Assembly (NCBI RefSeq): GCF_039555335.1
Contig: NC_092628.1
Location: forward strand, 95,987,782 to 96,051,781
Reading direction: 5' to 3'
Length of the DNA stretch: 64,000 bases
From: Amphiura filiformis
Lineage: Eukaryota > Echinodermata > Ophiuroidea > Amphilepidida > Amphiuridae
The notes beneath the pieces were generated by a model. It did not search any database, was not told where the DNA came from, and worked only from the letters and a program-made list of their open reading frames with translations. Shown one piece after another: positions 1 to 10,605 of the stretch. Position 1 is the stretch's first letter. Every line of letters begins with the position of its first letter. The translations under genes and the position numbers were made by a program.

Positions 1-520
1 TAAATGTTGACCTTACCCACCAAGTTTCATGCCCATATGATAGTTTTTACTAATTTGACCTCAGATGACCCCTGGTGACCCCAAAATGACCTTCCAAAAA
101 TTTGGCCCTAAATGTTGACTGTACCCACTAAGTTTCATGCCTATCCAACAGTTTTTACTAATTTGACCTCAGATGACCCCTAGTGACCCCAAAATGACCC
201 TCCAAAATTTTGGCTCTATATGTTGATTATGTTTACCAAGTTTCCTGCCCATGTGACTGTTTGTACTAATTTGACCTCAGATGACCCCTGAATGACCTTG
301 GATGACCCCGAAATTACCTTCCAAATATTTGACTCTAAATATTGACTGTACCCACCAAATTTCATGCCCATACGACTTTTTACTAATTTGACCTCAGATG
401 ACCCCTGGATGACCCCAAAATGACCTTCCAAAAATTTGTATCTAAATGGTGACTGCACCCACCAAGTTTCATGCCCATACAACAGTTTTTGCTAATTTGA
501 CCTCAGATGACCCCTGGATG
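1..520. repeat. ~108-bp imperfect tandem repeat, about five units
   Basis: The phrase TTTGACCTCAGATGACC recurs at about 54, 162, 270, 387 and 496, giving units of 108, 108, 117 and 109 bp. Each unit also carries an AAGTTTCATGCCCAT-like segment and a CAAAATGACCTTCCAAA-like segment. The array is cut by the left window edge. It lies in the part of prominin copy A where the next exon (the counterpart of exon 7) would be expected, so it is probably intronic. Confidence 0.85.
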
Positions 521-860
521 ACCTCAGGTGACCTTGACCCCCTAACCAATACAAACATGTTCTGCCTGGGGTCAAGATGCACCCACCCACCAAGTTTGAG
601 TAATGTGCGACCCCTAGTCTCTGAGAAAAGAGGTAAATAAGGAAATGACCTCAAATGACCTTTTACCTAAGTATATGACCTTGAACCTCACCCAAAAAAA
701 AGTAGCCAGAGTTTCTGACCATGACCCACCTATCCTGAAAATCTGAAGTCAATCCGTCCATCCATGCCAGAGATATAGCCTCCGGACGAAAGGACGGCAG
801 GAAGGACGGAAGCACGGACATTGCAAAAACAGTATGCCTCGCGGTGGAGGCATAAAAACT
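521..860. repeat. Diverged, non-tandem end of the same repeat, with a terminal hairpin
   Basis: After the array the sequence keeps the GACCT-rich style but loses the period. It ends in a purine-rich GGACGG segment (780-820) and a short hairpin at about 832-853, with 8-bp arms TATGCCTC and GAGGCATA. This looks like the terminus of an interspersed element containing the tandem units. I do not recognise the family. Confidence 0.5.
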
Positions 861-1668
861 AAATAATTTCTACAACAAGTTTCATGCATAATGCTACTAT
901 GAAATTTAAAAGAACAGAAGAAAAAAAAGAGAACCTCCTTACAAATAATCAAATAGCCAAATGGTACAGAAAACATCAATATTTGAGTCCATTCTTTTAG
1001 TCAAGCAGAATTTTGGCTCATATTATGGGCAAGTTTAGTAGTATCCGAGTTCATTCAGTCTGCACAGAGTATGTCTTGTTGCTAATAACTGTCCCAAAAT
1101 AAAACTGGCTCTTACGCTGAACAATATATGAGATATAGGTAGGGGCGTAGCCAGCTGTTTTGGTCGGGGGCAAAATAAAATTTGGGGGGGCACAGACAAA
1201 AAAATTACAGTTGCCTCATACAATATATAGAGACTGCGTGTCTTCAAGCTTTAAAAAAAGGCCTTATTGGGATGATGTGCACGCGTACCTTGCCCCTTTT
1301 CTTTTCCTTTGCCCTCCTGATTTTCTCTTTCATTTTTAAGGGGCACTTTTTTCTTTAATTTTTTGTCAGGGGGGACTCTGCCCCCCCCATGTACTGGATA
1401 TAGGCAATATATATATGGTCAAACAGAGAGAAAACATTTTTAAAGTAGGGTGTCAATTTAAATGTACCATTAGAGCACATGCTGGTGGCCTTTTGGGTGG
1501 TCTTAACTCAAAAAGTTTGAAAATGGCAGTTATTGGCTTTTGAATCGGAAATCTTCAACTGTCAAAAAACCAAGATACAACAACAACAACAAACGTCATG
1601 CCATCATTACTCACTGATGATGTAGGCGGTTTGAAATTCTTGACATATATATCAACTTGTCAACTTAC
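861..1668. other. Intronic sequence of prominin copy A, no gene seen
   Basis: No exon could be recognised. Between about 1,140 and 1,400 there are fragments resembling GGGGCGTAGCCA and GGGGGCA-rich ends of interspersed elements. The next prominin exon expected from copy B (185 nt, Cys-containing extracellular loop) is not present, so this intron runs past the window edge. Confidence 0.5.
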
Positions 1669-1764
1669 TATTAATTAACTTTTCAAGCTCATTAAACAAT
1701 GACTGGACTTTGACCTCCTCCAATAAATAAGTCTGAATTGGTTCTGCAATTAGTGTGCCTGCAT
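1669..1764 (-). CDS. Prominin copy A exon 6
   Basis: 96 nt, phase 1 to 1, acceptor CAG and donor GTAAGT. It encodes a loop segment (AGTLIAEPIQTYLLEEVKVQ...) aligned with copy B exon 6 (VGMLIAAPVEDYLLEEVQVQ). It is the last copy A exon visible before the left window edge. Confidence 0.8.
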
Positions 1765-4700
1765 CTGTGTAGAAAACAAAAGAAATAATTAGTATATGCA
1801 GAAAGCCTCACCTCTAGATAGTTGCAGTCTTTCAAAGGTACTCACATTATTGATGTCATATTTTTTTAGCCTATTTCTCTGGTCTGTTAAATAGTTAAAT
1901 GAAACATGCAGAACACAGATATTGAGTATTTCACAACTTTTTTTCATTGGTAGATAAATTGTCATCAAACATTTGATTTCATCTCAAGTTAATATCATAA
2001 TCCAATAATAATCATAGAAGGGGTTCAGTGGTTACCAAGTTGATCTTATGAGCTAGTTTGCAATGTTTCTATGTTCCAGTGAATGATGCATAAGCATCTT
2101 CCCTGGTAAGTGTGGATAGGCCATGCTAGTTATCCATATTAATACCTCACTTATATTCAAAAGCAGCAACAGTAAACCAATTAAGTTAAATAAACGTAAA
2201 TTATAAATATTATATGGACTCACTTTCTAGATCCACTAGTGTCAAGTTTTCTGCATATTTATATTCATCTTGCAAGATATGCCCAGCTTGCTGTAAAGAA
2301 ACAAAAGAGATGCTAAATACCTCATGGTTTTGCATAATACAAAATATTGAACTGATATCTACTAAATTTGCCCATGATGCATATCTTCTAGTACATTACC
2401 TGACAGCTTATGATGTTTTTCTCATCACTGGGCAAATTGGGAAATTTGCTTCAGCATGTGTTTTGAACTTTTATAGAATCAGAGATAAATACACCTTTTA
2501 ATAGAGTCTAAAGCCCGATCCTGACTCCACTTCGCAGCTCGATGCGATGCTTTTCAAACATCGCGCGATGAATTTAAAATGTACATTTTAATTTCATTGC
2601 GCGGTGTTGTGATGTCTTAAAACGTGTCAGCATTCTGCCGACCTTGATTTTCCAGCAGCCAATCAGAAGCGTGCACGGCTGCGATATCGCAGCGCGATGC
2701 AAAAAAGTTGAACATTGTTCAACTCCATCGCGGCCCGAAATTTCCACCGCGCGATGAGAATTTTCACCGCTGAGCTCGTAAAAACCTGGCTCAGATTACA
2801 GTTTTTATAGCATCACTTCGCGCTGCGATGTGGAGTCAGGATCGGGCTTAAGAGTCTATTAATGAGCATTGCGCACAAAACTATTTGAATTCATTAATTC
2901 TTGATAGTACTTACTGCAATAGTGCCATTGATAAATGTCTGTAGATCCTGTAGGATATCCAATGAGGTTTGGAAAGATGAGTCTTTGGCAGTAGTCATAA
3001 ATTTATTGGACGTATCCATGCACACCACACCAGCACTACAAATGGAGAAATGACATGACTTGTAACATCATGCAATAGTGTATCATTGATACGAATGTAC
3101 ATACAAATTACAATTCTTGCTGTGGACTAATTTCTTTTCCTCAAAATTGCAAAACATTTGTGGAAATTTACCAAAAAGTGGTGCAGCACTTAATTAAATG
3201 GGGACAATGCAAAACTACTTACCATAACACAGCTAATGAGGACGCCAGACAAACACTAAGACAGATCTGCTTGCAGCATAAATTAGAGTTTTCTTGTTCA
3301 CGTTTACCTCCGCAGTTATCACAGCAACGACAACAAAAGAAGATGAGAGCAATCCATGGCAACAGGAGGAAAAACAGGATACCAATGATGAGGCAGATGA
3401 TGATGCCTATAAAGCTCTCCATGCCCTATGTAGAAAAGATAACACATTGTATTATATTCTACTCACAGTATCTACCTTACTTGAATTGCAGACCCTGTCT
3501 TGAGACCAATTTTGATTCGATTTGATTTGATTTGTTTTGGGTTTTAACAACACTGGATAACCCAAGAAAGCCTCTATTGAAGCTTATTTCCATTGGGGTC
3601 CATTTGAACACCGGGACGGGTTGGGAACAGTCAGGGGTTAACACCCTACTCTTTTGAAAACTGGCTGGGAGATACATGTACAGGTATGGCTCTCTGCAAA
3701 CGGGACCGACGGTTTAACGTCCCCTCCGAAGGACGGAGTACTTTCATGATTCATTTACCCAATTCTAAATGAACCATGGGGAGAGTGGAAGTCTGAATTT
3801 AATCTATCTACAGAGGTTGCCAATTAATTTCAGATTTTTTTTTCCAAGTCAATATCCCAGCAAACGCCACCGCCGGGAATTGAACCCTGGGACCTCATGC
3901 ACTAAAGGCAAGTACCCTAACCATTGCACCACACACTCCCCATGAACAGGCTTAACCTTAATAGGCTTCACCTGATGTACTCATGTTTCTTGAGTTCAGG
4001 CCAAAAAGTGTGTCTGAAACTTGTTCTTATGTTACATATTTTGGGAACTATACATGATCTGTTTAGCTGAAAATGCCAATGCTTACTTTCTTTAGAATAT
4101 CTGGATCAATCCATGCATTATTCTTCACATTGCTAAGGTATATTTAAAAAGATCACAAAACTCAAGAGAAAAAAGATTTATGCTGATGCCCTTAATTCAC
4201 AGTACCTTTTCATTGTAAGTCTTCTTGATATTAAAGTCATTGAAGTTCTTAAGTTAGGGCCAAAATTTGGAACCAAAATGTTTCATCTGCATGATAGAAC
4301 TGTGACACACTGATCCTGATCTTAAGTAATGGCATGTCCTATGGAATTACACCTAGAATTTCTCAGTACTACTTTATGCATTTACCTACCAATAGAACTT
4401 CATCCATTACATCTGGAGGGTTTGTCTCAAGATCTGCCTTGGTAAGCTCTATTAGATGTACGATGTAATCTAGGAAAAAGAGAACAAGTCATTGGGTATA
4501 TAGTTGGTGAATAGATGAATTAGGTTTTTAAGTTTTGTTTGTCAGGTTTAGCAATATTATAATCTTATTAACTTTCCTGGGAAACTGGAAAGTGGACAAG
4601 GGGTCAGAGGCCTGCCCTGAGGTTGGTGTTTAACAAGTATGAAACAAGTTATCAAAACGGCAAAAGTAAAACGTGACATCCGGTGTAAATATTATTGATT

Positions 4701-5303
4701 GATTTATTTATTTATAACATTTGGCGAAATGCCAGGCAAAACCCAATATTGACAAACAATAAATTGAAGGGATGCCTATACATGAATAACATCAAAAACT
4801 TACATAGAGAGTAAATAAACACACAAAAATGTACCAAAACATGCCAAACAGACAAAAGAAGCAAAGCAAATAGCAGGGAAAATACACAAAGGTACTGGCT
4901 AAAAAAGGTAGGATTGGACAGCTAATTTGAAGGCCTGAAGGGATAAAATGATACATAATTATTACTTTTAAATATTACTTATGAGGATATTTAAGTTGGA
5001 AAGATAACTTATTATTCACCTGATGTTATTACAAATATTATTCGTTTTTCAAAACCTTACCTATAGGAAATCCCTTTGGCTGTAGAAAATCCACCCAGCC
5101 AGTTGACATATCTGCCAGTGTTGCTGGTCTGTGTCCATCCTTCTTGTATTGTTCAGGATCCACAACAAATGATCCAAGTGAAGGAAGAGGGTCCCATATA
5201 ATTGACCCATTAGAACTCTTAGATGGCTCCCCTGGCAAGTCTTGCCAGATAATTCTATTACCAATAGGGTAAATAACACCAAGACCATGTGGCCGAGTTT
5301 CAT
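1669..5303 (-). CDS. Prominin-like gene, copy A (5' part: coding exons 1-6; continues past left edge)
   Basis: Six exons could be placed: 5303-5061, 4469-4390, 3425-3223, 3035-2915, 2290-2224 and 1764-1669. From exon 2 on, lengths (80, 203, 121, 67, 96 nt) and phases match copy B, except that exon 2 is 9 nt longer. The product would start with a signal peptide, then a short extracellular segment, transmembrane helix 1 with the family's CCRCC-x2-CGG motif, helix 2 and the beginning of the first large extracellular loop. Prominins are five-pass, cholesterol-binding glycoproteins of microvilli, cilia and other membrane protrusions. Exon 1 carries a one-base frameshift relative to copy B between the signal peptide and the mature protein. 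Copy A may therefore be a pseudogene, may use another first exon, or may contain a sequencing error. Exons 2-6 are otherwise open with good splice sites. Confidence 0.85.
2224..2290 (-). CDS. Prominin copy A exon 5
   Basis: 67 nt, phase 0 to 1, acceptor CAG and donor GTGAGT. It encodes QAGHILQDEYKYAENLTLVD then LE, paralogous to QLSHILEDEYEYVEDLALDD in copy B. It contributes to the first extracellular loop. Confidence 0.8.
2510..2850. mobile_element. 341-bp non-autonomous inverted-repeat element with 7-bp target duplication
   Basis: The termini AAGCCCGATCCTGACTCCAC and its inverse complement near 2,830 are matching inverted repeats. AGAGTCT flanks both ends (2503-2509 and 2851-2857). The inside is much richer in GC and CGATG words than the surrounding intron. 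No coding capacity. It sits in the intron between copy A exons 4 and 5. Confidence 0.75.
2915..3035 (-). CDS. Prominin copy A exon 4
   Basis: 121 nt with acceptor TAG and donor GTAAGT, phase 2 to 0. It encodes the end of helix 2 and the start of the extracellular loop (AGVVCMDTSNKFMTTAKDSS...). Copy B exon 4 has AGAVCIDFSNTFMTRAKDTS at the same place and the same length. Confidence 0.85.
3223..3425 (-). CDS. Prominin copy A exon 3 (transmembrane helix 1 and CCRCC motif)
   Basis: 203 nt, phase 0 to 2, donor GTAAGT. It encodes GMESFIGIIICLIIGILFFL, then the first membrane helix, the cysteine motif CCRCCDNCGG, a short cytoplasmic loop (KREQENSNLCC) and the start of helix 2. It is almost identical to copy B exon 3 (36,259-36,461); the two proteins differ by Asn versus Ser in the loop. 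This is the most diagnostic prominin segment in copy A. Confidence 0.92.
3512..3941 (-). mobile_element. tRNA-headed SINE (about 430 bp)
   Basis: On the minus strand from about 3941 there is an A-box-like TGGTGCAATGG and a B-box-like GGTTCAATTCC about 40 nt later, the internal polymerase III promoter of a tRNA-derived SINE. A body of about 300 bp follows, with a core around 3,715-3,745 (GGGGACGTTAAACCGTCGGT). The 3' tail is a CAAAT-type microsatellite near 3,512-3,535. It lies in the intron between copy A exons 2 and 3. Confidence 0.75.
4390..4469 (-). CDS. Prominin copy A exon 2
   Basis: Acceptor TAG before 4469 and donor GTAGGT after 4390. It encodes DYIVHLIELTKADLETNPPD followed by VMDEVLL, aligned with copy B exon 2 (DYAVHLIEMIKGEQEPDVIE). 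It enters in phase 1 and leaves in phase 0. It is three codons longer than the copy B exon. Confidence 0.8.
4690..4960. repeat. Interspersed-repeat fragment with TTTA-rich end
   Basis: A GATTGATTTATTTATTTATAA run (4,694-4,715) borders a segment containing ATTTGGCGAAATGCC. Read on the minus strand this looks like the 3' tail of a retroelement. No protein similarity was seen; the assignment is weak. Confidence 0.3.
5061..5303 (-). CDS. Prominin copy A exon 1 (signal peptide; frameshifted)
   Basis: The ATG at 5303 opens a hydrophobic leader (MKLGHMVLVLF...) ending in TCQG, as in copy B. The mature N-terminus (EPSKSSNGSIIWDPLPSLG, about 5230-5175) is in another frame. Copy B has five G and then T at the junction where copy A has four G and then A, a net loss of one base near 5,229. 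The exon ends at 5061 with donor GTAAGG in phase 1, as in copy B. A possible alternative is an upstream leader exon joined to an internal acceptor near 5,250. Confidence 0.8.
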   Translation of the reverse strand: MKLGHMVLVLFTLLVIELSGKTCQGSHLRVLMGQLYGTLFLHLDHLLWILNNTRRMDTDQQHWQICQLAGWIFYSQRDFL

Positions 5304-7884
5304 TTTGCTTGCAGCCGACTACTTATTCGATGTCTATGCGATCATGTAGTAGTTTAGACTGGTGAAGTTACGCTGTAATTTACAAAGCAAAATAATATTA
5401 TTATAGAGTATAGGTATATATAGCATAGAATGTACAGTATGCCACCACTATAATACTCACAGAGCTGTAGCCTCATTGGTGCAGAGTATGGTGGGGGGGC
5501 ATGCCCCTGTTAAACTTAACATTGTGTCGGGAAAATCCCATTAAAAATTGCCAAGGAATGACTGGTGACTCCCAATGGAATGGCTCATGCTCATTCATAC
5601 AGGAAAAAACATTGTTATAAAGGGATGCCTGCCATAAAGGTGTATAACATACCATATATTTTTCAACCAAAGATCTGTTATTTGTGTAGAATATACATTA
5701 TTCATCATGACAACTACTTTTAAGATTTAGACAGACTACCTCTAGTCAGTTTATAGCCAATATTTACCAAGACGTTTGTACAAATAGTCAGTGTGCTATG
5801 CCAAGTATCACCCAACCACAAAAGTTTTGGCAAAATGTCACCCTAAAAAGCTACAATTTGGCCAAATATTTACCCAGACTTAGGCGGCCCATAAAACATT
5901 CTCTAATATTGAGGCCTTGCGGTATTAAAATTGTAACAATTGTACTTTCAAACATAGTTGAAAAGAGAAGAGAAACACTCACCTGGTGGCTACAATTCAT
6001 GTAAACAAACACGATGAACATTGACGGTCATAATACAAGAGCTGCTAATAATAATCCAAGAAATGTGCATGATGCATCACAAGGTGTACACTGATGACAT
6101 ATACCAAGAATGGTGATTCATGTTTGTTGAATTCATCTTCACCTTATGACGACAACATCATTTGCATACTGACATGGGTTCACAAAACCAGCAACATGTC
6201 AATAGTCAATACCAATTATAGGTTTTTGATAGTTTTTGTAGCTATCATACTTTGATGATAGATTTAAACAATTCATCAATGGTTCATAGATTAGCATTAA
6301 TGCAATCATGCGTAATAAAGCAATGAATTCCGTCAATGAATGAAGATATAGCCACTATATTAAATATTTTTATGCATTGATAAGTAATAATATGGGTACC
6401 GCATCCGCATCCTAACTTTCAGAATGTTGATAATTTGTTATGTTATGTATCTTTCCAATCTTATCAGGTAATTTATCTCAAAAGAAGATATATTTACCAA
6501 CAAGTTCCTGGTTTTGTACGTACAAGTCGCATTTTGTGTGATGGAATATTTGCACAGGGATTGTATCTTAGTTACAGCATGTGTAACTAGTAACTGAGTA
6601 ACAGAATGGTGGGTTTTTTAAGAGTAAGTTTTGCCAGATTTCCCAAGTTTTATCAAATTTCCATGACACTAACACATCCATTGTATCAGTATTCTAAAAT
6701 AAGTAGCAATTCAGCCCATAAACATGTTAAAACTATATCTTTTGAATGCAGCATAAACTCTATAGAAATAAGAACTAGAATCACTCACAAAATATTTGTA
6801 ATGTATTGCAGTATTTATACATTATTGTTAAAGGAGAAGCCCCAGGATTGCCATTTTGTTTACCCAATACACCTAAAATTAAAGGACCATTCATTAATTT
6901 GCTCATCCGGAGGATTGTACAAATCATGAAAATTAAGATTTTGGCACCTTTGTTGGTGTCATAGATGTGTCCGCTAGTCCTTAAGCTAAAAGCTGTGTAT
7001 TAAAGACAAAATAAGACATTTTATGCGAAATTGTAATTTAAGTAGAGAAATTAACATGTATTTGAATGGGGCAGATTCAACTGTGTCAATACAGCTTTCC
7101 TAATTTTTTACCAAATTTTTCATTTCAAAAATACCTAATGGCAATTTTAATGACTTATCCTTCACATGTATGCAATTTATATACACTTATTTGCACTTTC
7201 GCTGGGATCACAGAATGGGCCTTTAATGTCCAAATTAAAGGGCATTTCGTGATCCACAGCCTCATCCCCCACTTTTCCCAAAAAAGTTGAGATTTTTACA
7301 CCACTGGATACCTCTGGCTACATAATGTTTATGTACCAAATATTTCTTGCAGATTAATTCGTTTAGCAAAATATCGCTAAATTCAATTTCGTTCTGGTGC
7401 ACCAGAACGAAATTACAACACATTGTCTATGGAGCAGTGTAATACACATAATCATGCATAACTCGCAAACGCAAAATCTGAATCAACTGAAATTTTGGAA
7501 ATAAGCTTTTTTCGTGGATATCTACTGAAAAATGTCATAAAAAGAGGATGCTAGGATCACAAAATCCTCCTTTAATCCAATATTTTACTAATCAATCTTT
7601 GTATCTGTTCTACTTTACACCAAAATGACAAGTTTTAAAATGCAACTGATTTGTCAAGTAATCTTGAATAAGCTTTAGGTAAAGTCTCATTTGCTAATGG
7701 CCATCAAAACTATCCTGTCAGGTTTTCAATCCAAAGTAGCCCAACTGGGCTGTAAAACCAACTGCAATGGCAATCCTGACCTTTGGACAGCTCAAGTGTA
7801 AATACCCCACTACTAATGAATCAAAATTAACTGCTCAATTCTTAATGTAAATAGAGGGCTTGAGCTTAAGAACTGGTTACATAA
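5304..7884. other. Intergenic spacer 5' of prominin copy A
   Basis: No gene recognised. Short open frames (for example 6,606-6,929) have no family resemblance and AT-rich composition. The interval should contain the copy A promoter, but I cannot mark it. Weak repeat-like segments occur around 6,830-7,570, including a perfect palindrome at 7,385-7,414. Confidence 0.5.
7385..7414. repeat. Perfect 30-bp palindrome
   Basis: The left half AATTTCGTTCTGGTG is followed directly by its exact inverse complement, with no spacer. It lies inside a longer low-copy-looking repeat segment (about 7,195-7,575). Confidence 0.9.
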
Positions 7885-7885
7885 A

Positions 7886-8302
7886 TTAACAAATTTATTT
7901 GCTATAAATGTTTATTTATCTTTATAATTAACAAATTTATTTGCTATAAATGTTTATTTATCTTTATAATTAACAAATTTATTTGCTATAAATGTTTATT
8001 TATCTTTATAATTAACAAATTTATTTGCTATAAATGTTTATTTATCTTTATAATTAACAAATTTATTTGCTATAAATGTTTATTTATCTTTATAATTAAC
8101 AAATTTATTTGCTATAAATGATTATTTATCTTTATAATTAACAAATTTATTTGCTATAAATGATTATTTATCTTTATAATTAACAAATTTATTTGCTATA
8201 AATGATTATTTATCTTCATAATTAACAAATCTATTTGCTATAAATGATTATTTATCTTCATAATTAACAAATCTATTTGCTATAAATGATTATTAATCTT
8301 TA
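7886..8302. repeat. 42-bp tandem array, about ten units
   Basis: TTAAC recurs at 7886, 7928, 7970 and on at exactly 42-bp spacing to about 8,264. Units contain AACAAATTTATTTGCTATAA. The first five units read ATGTTTATTTA and the later ones ATGATTATTTA; the last few add TCTTCATAA and a T-to-C change, so variants are ordered along the array. AT-rich minisatellite. Confidence 0.95.
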
Positions 8303-8585
8303 TTTGGTAATTAGATGTTCATCTCTAATAGCAATAACAGATCCATGTATCATGGTATATCTTCAATTATAGTGAAATTATATTTATTCAATATGATATC
8401 AGCGACTGTTTAGCCTGGGCTTTTTAGACTTGGGGAAAAAACATATATCAAAGAGTGATTTCAAACAGCTTTAGAAAAAAGAAAAAGTTGATAGAACATT
8501 TACGGTACAAATCCAGCAATCTGATTGTGTCAGGTAATTGAAACAGACATCAGTCATTTAATTTGGTTAACTTTTGACATTAATT

Positions 8586-8770
8586 GGGCTATTCCATTTG
8601 TAATCCATAAACCCTGTATGGAAGACATGACCTTAATCTCCTACAAAGGGGGTGTAAATTTCAAGTGTAGTCATCCATTCAGGTAACCCCATTTGAAATT
8701 CACGCTCCCTGTGTGGAAGATTAAGGTCATGTCTTCCATAGGGGTGTATGGATTTCAACTGGAATAGCAC
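8586..8770. mobile_element. Palindromic MITE, family 'GGGCTATTCCA', copy 1
   Basis: About 185 bp with near-perfect inverted arms; the left arm starts GGGCTATTCCA and contains GGAAGACATGACCTTAATCT. The right arm is its inverse complement and ends in GGAATAGCAC. Three related copies occur at 18,301-18,483, 24,853-25,036 and 59,013-59,187. No coding sequence. Confidence 0.85.
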
Positions 8771-9088
8771 ATTTGCAAAGACAGTAAACACTCTCCTGCT
8801 TGATACTAGTCCGATGAGTAGGACCTTTTTTTCCAAGTTACCAGACTATACTCAGCTTAGATCACTATCTCATATGGCGCAAGAAAGGCAAATCGCAAAA
8901 GTCCAGAGTATAGTTGGTAACTAAGAAAACAAACAGGTCCTACTCGTCAGACTACTCTATACATCTAAAATAAAATAAATAAAAATGTACACCACTGTCT
9001 GTCTCTCTCTTAACAGTGGCTGACTGGACTGACAGCCACTTCCCCCTACTTTACCCTATCAAATACAGATTTGGGTATCAGGTGAAAG

Positions 9089-9251
9089 CAACGTTCGAAA
9101 TAGGGCCGGTCAGCCGGCCATTGGCCTGTAACTTTTTGGCCTGGCCGGTAACTTGTCTGACTGGCATCTAGTTGCCGGCCCAGCTGGCCGGTAACTTTTT
9201 AAGGTCAAGCCCGGCTGGCATGTAACTTTTTGAGGCATATTTCGAACACTG
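9089..9251. mobile_element. 163-bp hAT-like MITE with 8-bp target duplication
   Basis: Inverted ends contain GTTCGAAATA and TATTTCGAAC, flanked on both sides by GGTGAAAG (9081-9088 and 9252-9259). The inside repeats GCCGG and GTAACTTTTT words. The flanking sequence is itself a repeat seen uninterrupted at 36,540-36,600, so the empty target is visible in this window. Confidence 0.85.
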
Positions 9252-10107
9252 GGTGAAAGTGCATATTTTTCTCATACCTGACTTTAGGCTTTAAATATGA
9301 GAATCCAAACCACATCCAAAGTAATTCAACCAAAAAAACTCAGAATAAGAATGTTTGGTTGATGGGCTCAAAGTGAGGTAGAAATTATCATGTTTTAGAA
9401 TTGAACCACATACCTTTTGCAATATTAGACCAGACCATGAGTTACAATATGCAAAATGAGATCAGATCATTTTATAAATTTTGTCTGGTTTCATATATAC
9501 AACCATCAATTTATTTATACAATTAATAGCAAAAAAGAAAAACTTTATATATTCCCAAAATACTTCTTTAAAATTGCACACAAATATAAAATAATTCCCT
9601 TTTTACATATATCTAGCATTATATATATTACATATACATGGAATCAAACCAAAATTTTGATGACATTTAAAAAATGAAAGTGCTTTTATTAGGAGGCTGA
9701 CCCCCTCCCTCACTCCCTCCCTCCCTGAGACCCCTTCCTGAAATGTAAGTGTGAAATGTAGCAAATGTCAACCCGAAAGATCAACTTTGACCAATTTTTA
9801 TCATAATCTAACTTTTTGACTCCCCAAAGGAATTTCATTTCTAGGACATCGTCAAACTTTTAGTTTCTTCCCTAAGGCACTCTTATGAGTTCATAAAGAC
9901 AATGTGCATTTTTAGTACATACATACTGCAGCTTGAGTTAAGTCATTGAGTGTATATTATGCCTACTCACTAATTATGCTAGTTGGTGTAGGCCCTATAT
10001 ATACATCTAAAGTCTGCACAAAAAGTAACACAGCTGTTATAAATACGCCTATAGCTTCAGAACTAATAATTTTTTTCACGATATTTCAACATAGAGAGAA
10101 GCATGAT

Positions 10108-10404
10108 TTATTTATGCGCATTTTGATACCCCATTTGTCAAATGTCATTCAAGATTAACAACGCAGTAGTGCTTTTAAAGAAAAATACCTAAATTTAAAA
10201 GTTGCAATTTACAGCGATCAATGGTTTTTATGCCATCACTGTAGCACATAGCTGCACGTAAAGCCCGCCATTATCTTCGCGCTTACTTCAAATCAATACA
10301 AATAGCTGCAACTTTTAAATTCGGGTATATTTGTTTCAAAACACTGCTGTATTGTTAATATTGAACAAAACTAAACAAATTGGGTATCAAAATGCGCGTT
10401 AAAT
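10108..10404. repeat. Imperfect inverted-repeat element, about 300 bp
   Basis: TTATGCGCATTTTGATACCC near 10,112 reappears inverted near 10,381-10,400. Inner segments (AGTAGTGCTTTT / AAAACACTGCT; TTTAAAAGTTGCA / TGCAACTTTTAAA) also pair. Probably a MITE-like element; no target duplication identified. Confidence 0.6.
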
Positions 10405-10495
10405 TATCCTGTATTGTGCCGAGGCTAGACGTTGTGCCTGTGCGTAGCGTGCTATAAATCACTGCGCTTTTTAAAAATTTATTTATTTATTAACA

Positions 10496-10605
10496 AGTCG
10501 CTCGGACAAGAACAAATTTTTAGGGTCGTTTGTTGAAATTTTTCATTTTTTTCTTTAAAATTTTTTTAAAACTTCCATAAAAATTTGTTCTTGTCAGAGC
10601 AACTC
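10496..10605. repeat. 110-bp inverted-repeat element
   Basis: CGGACAAGAACAAATTTTT and its near inverse complement (AAAATTTGTTCTTGTCAGAG) enclose a T-rich spacer. Small MITE-like element in the copy A/copy B spacer. Confidence 0.6.

Noticed and set aside
3866-3941. A functional tRNA gene
   Set aside because: The A and B boxes are present but acceptor-stem pairing is poor, and the sequence continues into a SINE body with a CAAAT tail.
6606-6929. 107-codon open frame upstream of prominin copy A
   Set aside because: AT-rich, no family resemblance, no splice or promoter support.
7886-8302. CRISPR-like spacing of repeats
   Set aside because: Units are contiguous 42-bp copies with no unique spacers, in a clearly eukaryotic context.
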